Positions 24,594 through 31,892 of a DNA stretch of 64,000 bases are shown here, piece by piece (the first letter of the stretch is position 1; the number at the start of each line of letters is the position of its first letter). The notes under the pieces were generated by a model. That model searched no databases and had not been told where the DNA came from. It saw nothing but the letters and a program-made list of their open reading frames with translations. The position numbers and the translations under genes are program-made. The stretch covers positions 2,559,482 through 2,623,481 of the forward strand of contig NZ_CP127390.1 in the NCBI RefSeq assembly GCF_030286045.1. Direction: 5' to 3'. Source of the stretch: Propionimicrobium sp. PCR01-08-3 (GTDB lineage: Bacteria > Actinomycetota > Actinomycetes > Propionibacteriales > Propionibacteriaceae).

Positions 24594-24715
24594 GCGGCAA
24601 CCGTCACCGCCTTCCCGCTCTTGGCTCGACCGTCATCCGGGCACTCGTCCCGCGTATCCCACTGGCGGTAGCCGACCCCATTCGCGCCACATCTCAAAAA
24701 GGACTGAAGAAATGA
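24590..24715 (+). CDS. 41-residue bridging micro-ORF between hemB and hemL
   Basis: The ATG overlaps the hemB TGA (24590-24593) and the terminal TGA overlaps the hemL ATG (24712-24715), filling the 118-base gap exactly. The peptide [18 protein letters not shown]... is basic with no recognised family. AAAAGGACTGAAGAA near its 3' end is the hemL ribosome site, so hemL can start both independently and by reinitiation. Confidence 0.5.
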   Translation: MSGNRHRLPALGSTVIRALVPRIPLAVADPIRATSQKGLKK

Positions 24716-26007
24716 CCAGCAACGAAGAACTCTTCGCCCGCGCCAAGAACGTCATGCCCGGCGGCGTCTCGTCACCGGTGCGCGCCTATGGCGCCGTCGG
24801 CGGGACGCCGAGATTCGCGGCGAAGGCCGAGGGTGCCTGGATCACCGACGCCGAAGGCAAGCAGTACGTCGATCTGGTCGGCAGCTGGGGGCCGATGATT
24901 TTGGGGCATGCGCATCCGGCCGTGTTGGAGGCCATTCAGCGCACCGCCGAGCGCTCGTCCTCTTTCGGAGCGCCCTGCCTGCCCGAACTGGCGCTGGCCG
25001 AGAAGATCGTGACGATGGTGCAGCCGGTCGACCGGGTGCGGTTCACCTCGAGCGGCACCGAGGCCGTGATGACGGCGGTGCGGCTGGCCCGTGGGGCGAC
25101 CGGACGCGACAAGATCATCAAGTTCGCCGGCTGCTATCACGGGCACAGCGACTCGCTGCTGGCCGCGGCGGGTTCGGGGGTGGCGACGCTCGGGCTGCCT
25201 GACTCTCCCGGAGTGACCAGGGGCACCGCAGCGGACACGATCGTGCTGCCCTATGGACGCCTCGACCTGGTCGAAGAGGCATTCACTGCCGATGACGGTC
25301 AGGTCGCCGCGGTGGTGACCGAGGCGGTGCCCGCGAATATGGGCGTGATCGTGCCGCCCGAGGGATTCAACAAGGGCCTGCGAGAGATCTGCAGCCGCCA
25401 CGGCGCGAAGCTGATCATGGACGAGGTACTCACCGGGTTCCGGGTCGGCCCGACCGGTTACTTCGGTGCTGCCGTCAAGGACGAGGGCTGGGCACCCGAT
25501 CTGCTCACCTATGGCAAGGTCGTGGGCGGTGGCGTGCCGATGTCGGCGGTCGCCGGTGGTGCCGAGCTGATGGATCTGCTGGCCCCTGCCGGACCGGTCT
25601 ATCAAGCGGGAACGCTGAGCGGAAACCCCGTTGCGTCCGCTGCCGGGTTGGCGACTCTGGAGAACGCGACGCCAGAGGTCTATGAGCATTTGGACAGGGC
25701 CAGCGAGCGGCTTCGTGCGCTGATCGCCGACGCGCTGAGCACCGAAGGCGTGCCGCACCGGATCAACAATTGGGGCAACCTGTTCAGCGTCTTCTTCACC
25801 GCGGACGAGGTCACCGATTACGACTCGGCCAAGACTCAAGACACCGCAGCTTTCGGACGCTTCTTCCACACCCTGCTGGACGAAGGCGTCTGGATCGCAC
25901 CGAGTTCGTTCGAGGCCTGGTTCGTCTCGGACGCCCTGGGCGATCGTGAGTTCGACGTGCTGGCGGCCGCCCTACCGAAGGCCGCGAAGGCGGCCGCACG
26001 CGGCTGA
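24712..26007 (+). CDS. hemL: Glutamate-1-semialdehyde 2,1-aminomutase
   Basis: HemL converts glutamate-1-semialdehyde to 5-aminolevulinate using PLP. The 431-residue protein shows VMPGGVSSPVRAYGAVGG at the N-terminus, FTSSGTEAVMTAVRLARG, KFAGCYHGHSDSLL, IMDEVLTGFRVG, and YGKVVGGGVPMSAVAG, whose Lys binds PLP. ATG 24712 is preceded by AAAAGGA and begins the conserved N-terminus; the frame continues upstream without family similarity. It completes the hemA, B, C, D, L set in this block and is followed by a strong hairpin. Confidence 0.96.
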   Translation: MTSNEELFARAKNVMPGGVSSPVRAYGAVGGTPRFAAKAEGAWITDAEGKQYVDLVGSWGPMILGHAHPAVLEAIQRTAERSSSFGAPCLPELALAEKIVTMVQPVDRVRFTSSGTEAVMTAVRLARGATGRDKIIKFAGCYHGHSDSLLAAAGSGVATLGLPDSPGVTRGTAADTIVLPYGRLDLVEEAFTADDGQVAAVVTEAVPANMGVIVPPEGFNKGLREICSRHGAKLIMDEVLTGFRVGPTGYFGAAVKDEGWAPDLLTYGKVVGGGVPMSAVAGGAELMDLLAPAGPVYQAGTLSGNPVASAAGLATLENATPEVYEHLDRASERLRALIADALSTEGVPHRINNWGNLFSVFFTADEVTDYDSAKTQDTAAFGRFFHTLLDEGVWIAPSSFEAWFVSDALGDREFDVLAAALPKAAKAAARG

Positions 26008-26239
26008 TCACCGTGTCGGGAGAGTCCTTCGGAGGCTGCTTTGCCGGCATCCGTCGTGGGCGTATTGGGCGGCACCCTGAGGAGGGCCGAGTGCAATCGA
26101 GCTTGCCCAGATCGCGAGGCCAACAAACAGGCTGCGCCGAATCGCGCGAGCGGGTTGGAAGCCGTTGAGCGTGGGGGAACGCGAGGCCAGCCCACCTGGC
26201 AGAGACGCTAGATGGGCAGAACTCAGGCGAGAAACAAAG

Positions 26240-26275
26240 AACCGGTGGAGTTGGATAGGTCCAACTCCACCGGTT
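26240..26275. terminator. Strong bidirectional terminator between hemL and the two-domain usp
   Basis: A perfect 16-base-pair stem (AACCGGTGGAGTTGGA with its complement) and a four-base TAGG loop lie between convergent genes. On the minus strand TCTTTGTTTCTC follows the stem; the plus side has a weaker T content. It probably ends the stress-protein transcript and also the heme operon. Confidence 0.85.
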
Positions 26276-26415
26276 CGGTCTGTTAAGACCCTCTGGTCAA
26301 GCTCTAAGGCCGCCAGGGAATGACTGCTGCGTGTCGCACTCGACGCACCGATTCCCTGCCAGACCCTTACCGGATCACCCGCTGCGAACGGTTGATCTCC
26401 ATCTCAAGAATCGCA

Positions 26416-27399
26416 TCAGCGGAATCCTGCTGCGGGCGGAAAGGGGTCCACCGGAACCGCACCCGAGCGTCCCTTCTGATCCTTCCAGCCGCCGACAGCG
26501 CGGGTGATCACCACGGGGCAGTAGGACTCGCGCAGTACGTGCCGGCTCGTGGAGCCGAGCAGCAGCCGCGCGAAGCCGCCGCGTCCACGAGATCCGATCA
26601 CCACCAGGCCGGCCGTCCGGGATGCCTCGATCAACGCGGCCTCGGGGCGTCCGCGTACGGCACGCACCTCGACCTGCACATCCGGGAACTCCTTCACCTT
26701 GTCAGCGATCAGTTGATCGGCGGCCTCGACCATCATCTTGGTCATGTCGTCGATGCTGTACTCCCACTGTTCGGCATTGAACGCGTCGTATGGGCCGTAG
26801 TCCCAGGCCGTGATCGCGATCAGCGGGACGCCTCGCAGCGATGCTGCCTGGAATGCGCGAGCAACGGCCAAGTTGCCCTGCGGCGAATCGTCCAAACCGA
26901 CGACGACCGGGGCGCCCTCGTGATCCTCGGCCTGATCGGGCACCACAGCAATCGCGCCCTGCGCTTGGGCGACTACGTAATCAGACGTGCCACCGAGCAT
27001 CTTCACCAGCGCCGGCGCGCCGGAACCACGGGCACCGACAACGATCTGGTCAGCATCCTTGCCCGCCTCGGCGAGGATGTCCGCCGGATGTCCCTCGACC
27101 ACTGCCGTCTCGACCTGAAGCTTCGGGTACTCGGTGCGGACCCGCTCGGCGACATCACCGACGATCCTCTTCGCCTTGTCCCGGACCATCTCCGCATAGG
27201 AGCGCCCCTCACTCTGAGCGACGGCCGCCGCCTCACGCGAAGGGATCGGCGACTCCGGAATGGCGTGGATGATCAACAAAGGCACTGGTGTCGTGCGCTC
27301 GGACGCGTGCTTTGCCGCCCACATCACCGCTTTCTCGGCGCGCAACGAGCCGTCGGTTCCGACGACCCAGCGACCAGCAGTTTCTAGCTTTTCAGACAT
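26416..27399 (-). CDS. Universal stress protein, two tandem Usp domains
   Basis: A 327-residue protein with two UspA domains. The first starts VVGTDGSLRAEKAVMWAAKH and ends with IVVGARGSGAPALVKMLGGTS. The second starts VVVGLDDSPQGNLAVARAF and ends with VVIGSRGRGGFARLLLGSTSRHVL, which keeps the ATP-binding G-2x-G-9x-G-S pattern. ATG 27399 follows AGGAGG by six bases (an adjacent ATG at 27402 is also possible). This architecture is common in actinobacteria under hypoxia or dormancy control. No partner gene is evident. Confidence 0.9.
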   Translation of the reverse strand: MSEKLETAGRWVVGTDGSLRAEKAVMWAAKHASERTTPVPLLIIHAIPESPIPSREAAAVAQSEGRSYAEMVRDKAKRIVGDVAERVRTEYPKLQVETAVVEGHPADILAEAGKDADQIVVGARGSGAPALVKMLGGTSDYVVAQAQGAIAVVPDQAEDHEGAPVVVGLDDSPQGNLAVARAFQAASLRGVPLIAITAWDYGPYDAFNAEQWEYSIDDMTKMMVEAADQLIADKVKEFPDVQVEVRAVRGRPEAALIEASRTAGLVVIGSRGRGGFARLLLGSTSRHVLRESYCPVVITRAVGGWKDQKGRSGAVPVDPFPPAAGFR

Positions 27400-27616
27400 C
27401 ATTGCCCTCCTCGATATGCGCTGCCTCGCACCAGGGACGGCGCCCTGATGACCCTCAAGCCTACCGCGAGGAAGCGAAACGGTTGAGGGCAAAGCCCGAA
27501 CACGGCGACGCTGATCGAGAGAAGCGAGGCCCTGGGTTCTCTTCCGAGGGCAACCGCGGACGAAGCACTACGCGCAAGTTGGCGTCCGCTTGGGGGTTGC
27601 GGCTAGGATGCTCGGC

Positions 27617-27704
27617 GGAGGATTCGCCTAGAGGCCTATGGCGCTCGCTTGGAAAGCGGGTTGGGTTCACGCCCTCACGAGTTCGAATCTCGTATCCTCC
27701 GCCA
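27617..27704 (+). tRNA. tRNA-Ser (anticodon GGA)
   Basis: A complete 88-base class II tRNA. Acceptor GGAGGAT pairs with ATCCTCC; the anticodon arm CTCGC-TTGGAAA-GCGGG gives anticodon GGA (serine, UCC/UCU); a long variable arm follows, and the T arm ACGAG-TTCGAAT-CTCGT precedes discriminator G and an encoded CCA. It marks the transition from conserved to accessory genes. Confidence 0.96.
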
Positions 27705-27709
27705 AGTCG

Positions 27710-27736
27710 AATCCTTCACCAATCTGGTGAAGGATT
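27710..27736 (+). terminator. Terminator after tRNA-Ser
   Basis: A perfect 12-base-pair stem (AATCCTTCACCA with TGGTGAAGGATT) and a three-base loop follow the tRNA by five bases, with a partly T-rich tail TCTGCTTG. Confidence 0.8.
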
Positions 27737-27813
27737 TCTGCTTGTCAGAACGCGGAGGACGCCTCGCTCGCGACTTGCGGAAGTTCGGGAGTCGTGCCTG
27801 ACACAATGGCGGC

Positions 27814-28086
27814 ATGGGTGCATTTGAACATCGGTGTGAGGTGTGCGGCACCACGGCGCTGCTCACCCCGGACGAAGCGTTTGACTCCGGCTGGGATTAT
27901 CCGCCACGAATGGGCATGTGGGGCGTCATTTCACCGCGCACCTGTGGACATTGCTCGATCGCGGATACGCTCTGGTGGGCCATCCAACAAGGAGAACTGG
28001 ACCTAGCCGATCCGATGGGCTGGCCCGAAGATCGCCGTACGACACTCGCCCAGATCCTGAATGAATCACAAGAAGGTTTGCGCTGA
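27814..28086 (+). CDS. Small zinc-ribbon-like protein
   Basis: A 90-residue protein with CEVCG near residue 8 and CGHC near residue 44, so a two-knuckle zinc site is likely. The rest is acidic with several Trp residues (SGWDYPPRMGMWG, TLWWAIQQGELD). I recognise no named family or function. It stands alone between the tRNA terminator and a convergent regulator gene. GC content and third-position use look normal for the genome. Confidence 0.6.
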   Translation: MGAFEHRCEVCGTTALLTPDEAFDSGWDYPPRMGMWGVISPRTCGHCSIADTLWWAIQQGELDLADPMGWPEDRRTTLAQILNESQEGLR

Positions 28087-28135
28087 CTCTCTGATGGCCG
28101 ACCACTCCTACTGACGAACGATTTCATCCAGGCCC

Positions 28136-28450
28136 TCATCGGTATTCATCCGAACCGATGAGTTCCTTCAGCGCCTTGATGTGTCCCAAGTAGGCGCGTC
28201 GTCCGGCCGTCGTCAAGCTGACCCAGGTGCGCGGACGACCTGTCCGTTGGGGACGCTTGTCGAGCTTGACGTATCCCGCGTCAACGAGGACTCGGAGTTG
28301 CTTCGACAATAGGGACGTCGAGATCTGCAGCGCCTCCTCAAGGGCGTTGAACTCCATATCGGTAGCCGTCGCCAAAGCGGCCGTGATTCTCAGTCTCGTC
28401 GGCATGTGAATCAGCTCATCGAAGCGCGGCGTGATTGGCTCCCAGCTCAT
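28136..28450 (-). CDS. Winged-helix transcriptional regulator
   Basis: A 104-residue DNA-binding protein of the small winged-helix group. It shows PTRLRITAALATATDMEFNAL, the recognition helix SLLSKQLRVLVDAGYVKLDK, and the wing RTGRPRTWVSLTTAGRRAYLG. It overlaps the upstream membrane protein gene by four bases, an arrangement typical of regulators that control their own operon with a membrane partner. The palindrome at 28948-28974 is the likely operator. The signal sensed is unknown. Confidence 0.8.
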   Translation of the reverse strand: MSWEPITPRFDELIHMPTRLRITAALATATDMEFNALEEALQISTSLLSKQLRVLVDAGYVKLDKRPQRTGRPRTWVSLTTAGRRAYLGHIKALKELIGSDEYR

Positions 28451-28935
28451 ACCAAGTCGTATGGGTCGTAGTCACCGGCGGCCAGCCGACGGGCCTGGTA
28501 CCGCTCGTCCAATCGCAGGTAGGCGAAACCGCTGATCATTATGAACACGCCAACACCAATCGACACCGGCAGCGACCACCCGTCGTCGGGTCTCAGCATC
28601 CCTGACAAAACGATAGGGGCATACGCCATCAAGAACATCAGCATGTTCTTGCCGACCGATCGCTCATCAACAATGCGGCCCTTGCGCCTCACCCATCGGC
28701 GGCTGGCCAGGGCATACACAATGGCGATCAGCGTCAGGCATCCCAGCGCTATGGGCACTGACGGCAACTTCGGGCCGATATTCGCCACTACCATCACGAT
28801 TCCGACCCCGACGCAAAACGAGGCGTCCAACCAGACCGGACGCGCCTTCACTTTCGCCGCTTTGTCCCTGCTTTGAGCAACAGTATCCAGGCTGGCCTGC
28901 GCGTCCTCGCGCGAGATCTGCCGCTTCTCGTCCAT
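28447..28935 (-). CDS. Membrane protein in operon with winged-helix regulator
   Basis: A 162-residue integral membrane protein with about four hydrophobic segments in two pairs (ASFCVGVGIVMVVANIG, PIALGCLTLIAIVYALA, LMFLMAYAPIVLSGML, SIGVGVFIMISGFAYL) between a polar N-terminus and a basic C-terminus. I do not recognise a characterised family. ATGATG at 28938/28935 follows GAGG. Small membrane proteins paired with winged-helix regulators often act in membrane stress or drug response, but nothing here shows the role. Confidence 0.65.
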   Translation of the reverse strand: MDEKRQISREDAQASLDTVAQSRDKAAKVKARPVWLDASFCVGVGIVMVVANIGPKLPSVPIALGCLTLIAIVYALASRRWVRRKGRIVDERSVGKNMLMFLMAYAPIVLSGMLRPDDGWSLPVSIGVGVFIMISGFAYLRLDERYQARRLAAGDYDPYDLV

Positions 28936-28947
28936 CATGACCTCGAC

Positions 28948-28974
28948 AGTTAGTTGACGATTGTTCAACTAACT
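28948..28974. promoter_or_regulatory. Palindromic operator upstream of the membrane protein-regulator operon
   Basis: A perfect inverted repeat AGTTAGTTGA - 7 bases - TCAACTAACT lies 10-40 bases upstream of the operon start. Its size and position fit a dimeric winged-helix repressor, most likely the product of the second gene of the operon. Confidence 0.7.
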
Positions 28975-29036
28975 TACCTCGAACATAGCCCACTCGCGTG
29001 CAATCAGGGCAAGTGACCGAGACCAGTTCCATAGCC

Positions 29037-29131
29037 AAGATTTGGGGGCAGTTTGGCCCCGTCATCACCGGATCTAAGCGTCCCCACGAGGCCGGACGAA
29101 CCAGTCAGGCGCATAGACCAGCTCCGACGAG
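29037..29131. repeat. Diverged direct repeat, copy 1, upstream of vapBC
   Basis: About 95 bases starting near GGGGGCAGTTTGGCCCCGTC recur at 29880-29975 in the same orientation at roughly 70 per cent identity by eye. Together the copies bracket the VapBC module. Neither copy has a convincing gene, although the plus-strand translations (KIWGQFGPV and KTRGQIDPVMGS) are similar to each other. Confidence 0.65.
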
Positions 29132-29245
29132 GGGGCAGTCTGCTCTTCAGCTTGACGGTCAGATGATTGACCTCACCACTTCGACGAGCGCGCCAGACCA
29201 CGCTCACTCTTTGAGTCCCAGCACTAGCGGCTCCATAATGGCTCC

Positions 29246-29476
29246 ATGCCGAACATCCAGATCAAGAATGTGCCTGAGCAGACGCACTCCGTCTTTCAGC
29301 AGCGGGCAGCCAAGGCGCATCAATCGCTGCAGGAATACCTGCTGGCCAAACTGATCGCAGAGGCCGGTCAGCCAACAGTCGATGAGGTAATGGACACGGT
29401 CGCCACGCACGCAGGGGGCAGGTTGTCATTAGAGGATGCCGCCCTGGCAGTGAGGGACGAGCGTGCTGGTCATTGA
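29246..29476 (+). CDS. vapB: VapB/FitA-type antitoxin
   Basis: A 76-residue ribbon-helix-helix antitoxin. The N-terminal PNIQIKNVPEQTHSVFQQRA with QSLQEYLLAKLIAEAG is the FitA-like DNA-binding fold, and the acidic C-terminal tail (about residues 55-76) should wrap the toxin. The stop overlaps the toxin start region by 14 bases, giving coupled translation. Autoregulation by the toxin-antitoxin complex is usual for the family. Confidence 0.88.
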   Translation: MPNIQIKNVPEQTHSVFQQRAAKAHQSLQEYLLAKLIAEAGQPTVDEVMDTVATHAGGRLSLEDAALAVRDERAGH

Positions 29477-29861
29477 TGCCAGCGTGCTGGCGGTGGCATT
29501 GACCGACGACGGTACGGATGGTGATGCCGCGCGCGGCAGACTCCGCGGTGAAACGCTTGCCGCCCCCGCATTGATCGACCTGGAAGTCGTGTCGGTCTGG
29601 CGAGGGCTGGTCCGTGGGCATCTGCTTGATCCCGAACGGGCCGAACAGGCCATAGCAGATCTGCAGGCGCTTCCGATGCAACGAGTCGAACACGTCAGGC
29701 TCCTGGACCGCTGCTGGGAGCTACGCGACGACCTGACAACCTATGACGCCGCCTACGTCGCATTAGCCGAACTCCTGAACGCAACCCTGCTCACCGGAGA
29801 CACCCGGCTGGCCAGGGCGAACGGGCCCCGCTGCACGATTGAAACCATCCGCTGTCGCTGA
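29463..29861 (+). CDS. vapC: VapC-type PIN-domain toxin
   Basis: A 132-residue PIN ribonuclease toxin. The acidic metal-binding residues are seen as D in VIDASVLAVAL (residue 5), E in ALIDLEVVSVWRGL, D in TTYDAAYVALAE and D in LLTGDTRLARA, so the nuclease site looks intact. VapC toxins cut specific tRNA or rRNA loops; the target here cannot be predicted. It lies with vapB between two diverged direct repeats. Confidence 0.92.
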   Translation: MLVIDASVLAVALTDDGTDGDAARGRLRGETLAAPALIDLEVVSVWRGLVRGHLLDPERAEQAIADLQALPMQRVEHVRLLDRCWELRDDLTTYDAAYVALAELLNATLLTGDTRLARANGPRCTIETIRCR

Positions 29862-29879
29862 GTCTCCTTATCGAAGCAA

Positions 29880-29975
29880 GACTCGGGGGCAGATTGACCC
29901 CGTCATGGGCTCCAAACACCCGCACGAGAACGGACGAAGCAGCCAGACACATAACCAGCGCCCAACTCCGAGGAT
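29880..29975. repeat. Diverged direct repeat, copy 2, downstream of vapC
   Basis: The second copy of the repeat at 29037-29131, starting GGGGGCAGATTGACCCCGTC. It occupies the first part of the 387-base spacer between vapC and the peptide transporter. In the rest (29976-30248) I see no gene; it is somewhat AT-richer near 30,040-30,220 and probably holds the transporter promoter. Confidence 0.65.
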
Positions 29976-30248
29976 GCGGCCGGTCTACCTTCACGCGGAG
30001 CATCAGGCAGCTCGACCCACTCACCCCAACACAGCCGCAAGGATATATAACTCCGGGCTAAGTGCTGCTCTGGCCAGACGCCTGGATCGAGACTCTGCAA
30101 CAGCCCGCGCACACGTGAGTATTTGCGGTGACGCCGCACCCTGCTCTGTCTTTAGCGCACGGATCGTGATAATCTGCCGCGGGTTCGCGGTAAAAACTGC
30201 GGCAAACCTAGACGACGACCCACAGGGTCACAGACGAGGAATGACATC

Positions 30249-31742
30249 GTGTCATCAACCACTTCCGAATCAACGCCGGCTTCCGCGGGCAACGACGCGT
30301 CCAAGGGGCATGGCGGCTTCTTCGGGCACCCCTGGGGCCTGGCAAACCTGGCGGGCGTCGAGTTGTGGGAGCGCTTCAGCTTCTACGGCATGCAGAGCCT
30401 GCTGGCCTTCTATATCTACTACTCGGTCAGCGACGGCGGGCTCGGGCTGTCGGAGATGGCAGCCACATCGATCGTCGGCGCCTACGGCGGCCTGGTCTAC
30501 CTCTCGTCCGTGCTCGGTGGCTGGATCGCCGACCGGGTGCTGGGCTCCGAGAAGACCCTGCTGTCGTCCGCCGTCTCGGTGATGATCGGCCACCTGGCGC
30601 TGGCCTTCTTGCCCGGCATCCCGGGGCTCGCGATCGGTCTGATCTGCGTAGCGGTGGGCGCCGGATCGCTGAAGACCACGACCTCGACGACCCTGGGCGA
30701 CCTCTACTCGCCTGGTGACAACCGCCGCGACGCCGCCTTCTCGATCTATTACATGGCCGTCAACATCGGCGCCCTGATCGGCCCGCTCGGCACCAGCGCG
30801 CTGTGGGGCTGGCGCGGCTTCCACTGGGGCTTCGGCCTGGCTGCGGTCGGCATGGCGGCCGGCCTGATTCAATACATCGCGATGCGCCACCACACCCTGA
30901 GTGAGGCGAGCTCCAAGCCGACCAATCCGCTCAGCTCCAAAGAGAAGCGCAACTGGACGATTGGCCTGGTCGTCGTCCTGGCTGTTCTCATTGCGATCAT
31001 CGTTTCCGGCCTGATCCAGGCCGAATACCTGTCGACCATCGTCGTGGTGCTCACCTCGATCGCCGCGGTCGTGCTGTTCGTCGTCATCCTGACCAGCAAG
31101 AACGTCGAGTCGGACGAACGCAGCCGAGTCTTCTCGTTCATTCCGATGTTCATCGCGTCCTCGGTCTTCTGGTCACTGTTCCAGCAGCAGTTCACCGTCA
31201 TGGCGATCTACTCCGACCAGCGGCTGAACCGCCACGTCTTCGGGATGGACCTGCCGCCGAGCGTGGTCAACTCGATCAACCCGGTCTTCATCATCATCTT
31301 CGCGGGTGTCTTCGCGGCTCTGTGGACGACGCTGGGCGACCGTCAGCCAACCGCGCCGGTGAAGTTCTCGCTGGGCACCGTCATCATGGGTGTCGCCTTC
31401 CTGCTCTTCATCCCGTTCGCGGGAGGCGCCGACGGCACCGTGCCGTTCTGGGCGATCGTGCTGATCCTCTTCTTCTTCACCCTCGCCGAACTGTGCCTGT
31501 CGCCGGTCGGGCAATCACTGTCGACAAAGCTGGCACCGAACGCCTACCACTCGCAGATGGTGGCGCTCTACTTCTTGTCGGTCTCGCTCGGCTCGGCGAT
31601 GGCCGGAACACTGTCGTCGCTCTACGACACCACCAACGAGATTCCCTACTTCCTGGGTGTCGGCGGCGGCTCGATCGTGGTAGGCGTCGTGTTGTTCCTG
31701 GCCCGCAAGCCGATCGTGCGTCTGATGCGCGGAGTGAAATAG
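30249..31742 (+). CDS. dtpT: POT-family proton-coupled peptide transporter
   Basis: A 497-residue MFS protein of the PTR2/POT family that imports di- and tripeptides with protons. The family signature LWERFSFYGMQSLLAFYIYY lies in the first helix (the E-x-x-E-R-F motif), with GGWIADRVLGSEKT after helix 2 and FSIYYMAVNIGALIGPL as the second signature. About 12-14 membrane spans are visible. The GTG start follows a GAGGA site. It stands alone. The DNA-level composition is normal for the core genome. Confidence 0.92.
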   Translation: MSSTTSESTPASAGNDASKGHGGFFGHPWGLANLAGVELWERFSFYGMQSLLAFYIYYSVSDGGLGLSEMAATSIVGAYGGLVYLSSVLGGWIADRVLGSEKTLLSSAVSVMIGHLALAFLPGIPGLAIGLICVAVGAGSLKTTTSTTLGDLYSPGDNRRDAAFSIYYMAVNIGALIGPLGTSALWGWRGFHWGFGLAAVGMAAGLIQYIAMRHHTLSEASSKPTNPLSSKEKRNWTIGLVVVLAVLIAIIVSGLIQAEYLSTIVVVLTSIAAVVLFVVILTSKNVESDERSRVFSFIPMFIASSVFWSLFQQQFTVMAIYSDQRLNRHVFGMDLPPSVVNSINPVFIIIFAGVFAALWTTLGDRQPTAPVKFSLGTVIMGVAFLLFIPFAGGADGTVPFWAIVLILFFFTLAELCLSPVGQSLSTKLAPNAYHSQMVALYFLSVSLGSAMAGTLSSLYDTTNEIPYFLGVGGGSIVVGVVLFLARKPIVRLMRGVK

Positions 31743-31786
31743 GTCTCGCTTCGGCGATCACTGAACACTTGGCTCCACTAATCACC

Positions 31787-31862
31787 CGCGGAGATCCGGT
31801 GTGCAGTTGATACACGTCGAGAACCCGCGGACATCCTCCGGCCTGAAGTTAAAGAATCGCAG
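31787..31862. repeat. Dispersed 76-base repeat, copy 1
   Basis: The segment with CACGTCGAGAACCCGCGG and CTCCGGCC recurs at 34640-34718 in the same orientation, at roughly 75 per cent identity by eye. Both copies lie just upstream of a plus-strand gene (hydrolase here, histidine kinase there). Confidence 0.6.
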
Positions 31863-31892
31863 CCCCCCAATGCGTGGCGCTAGTGTGACAGC

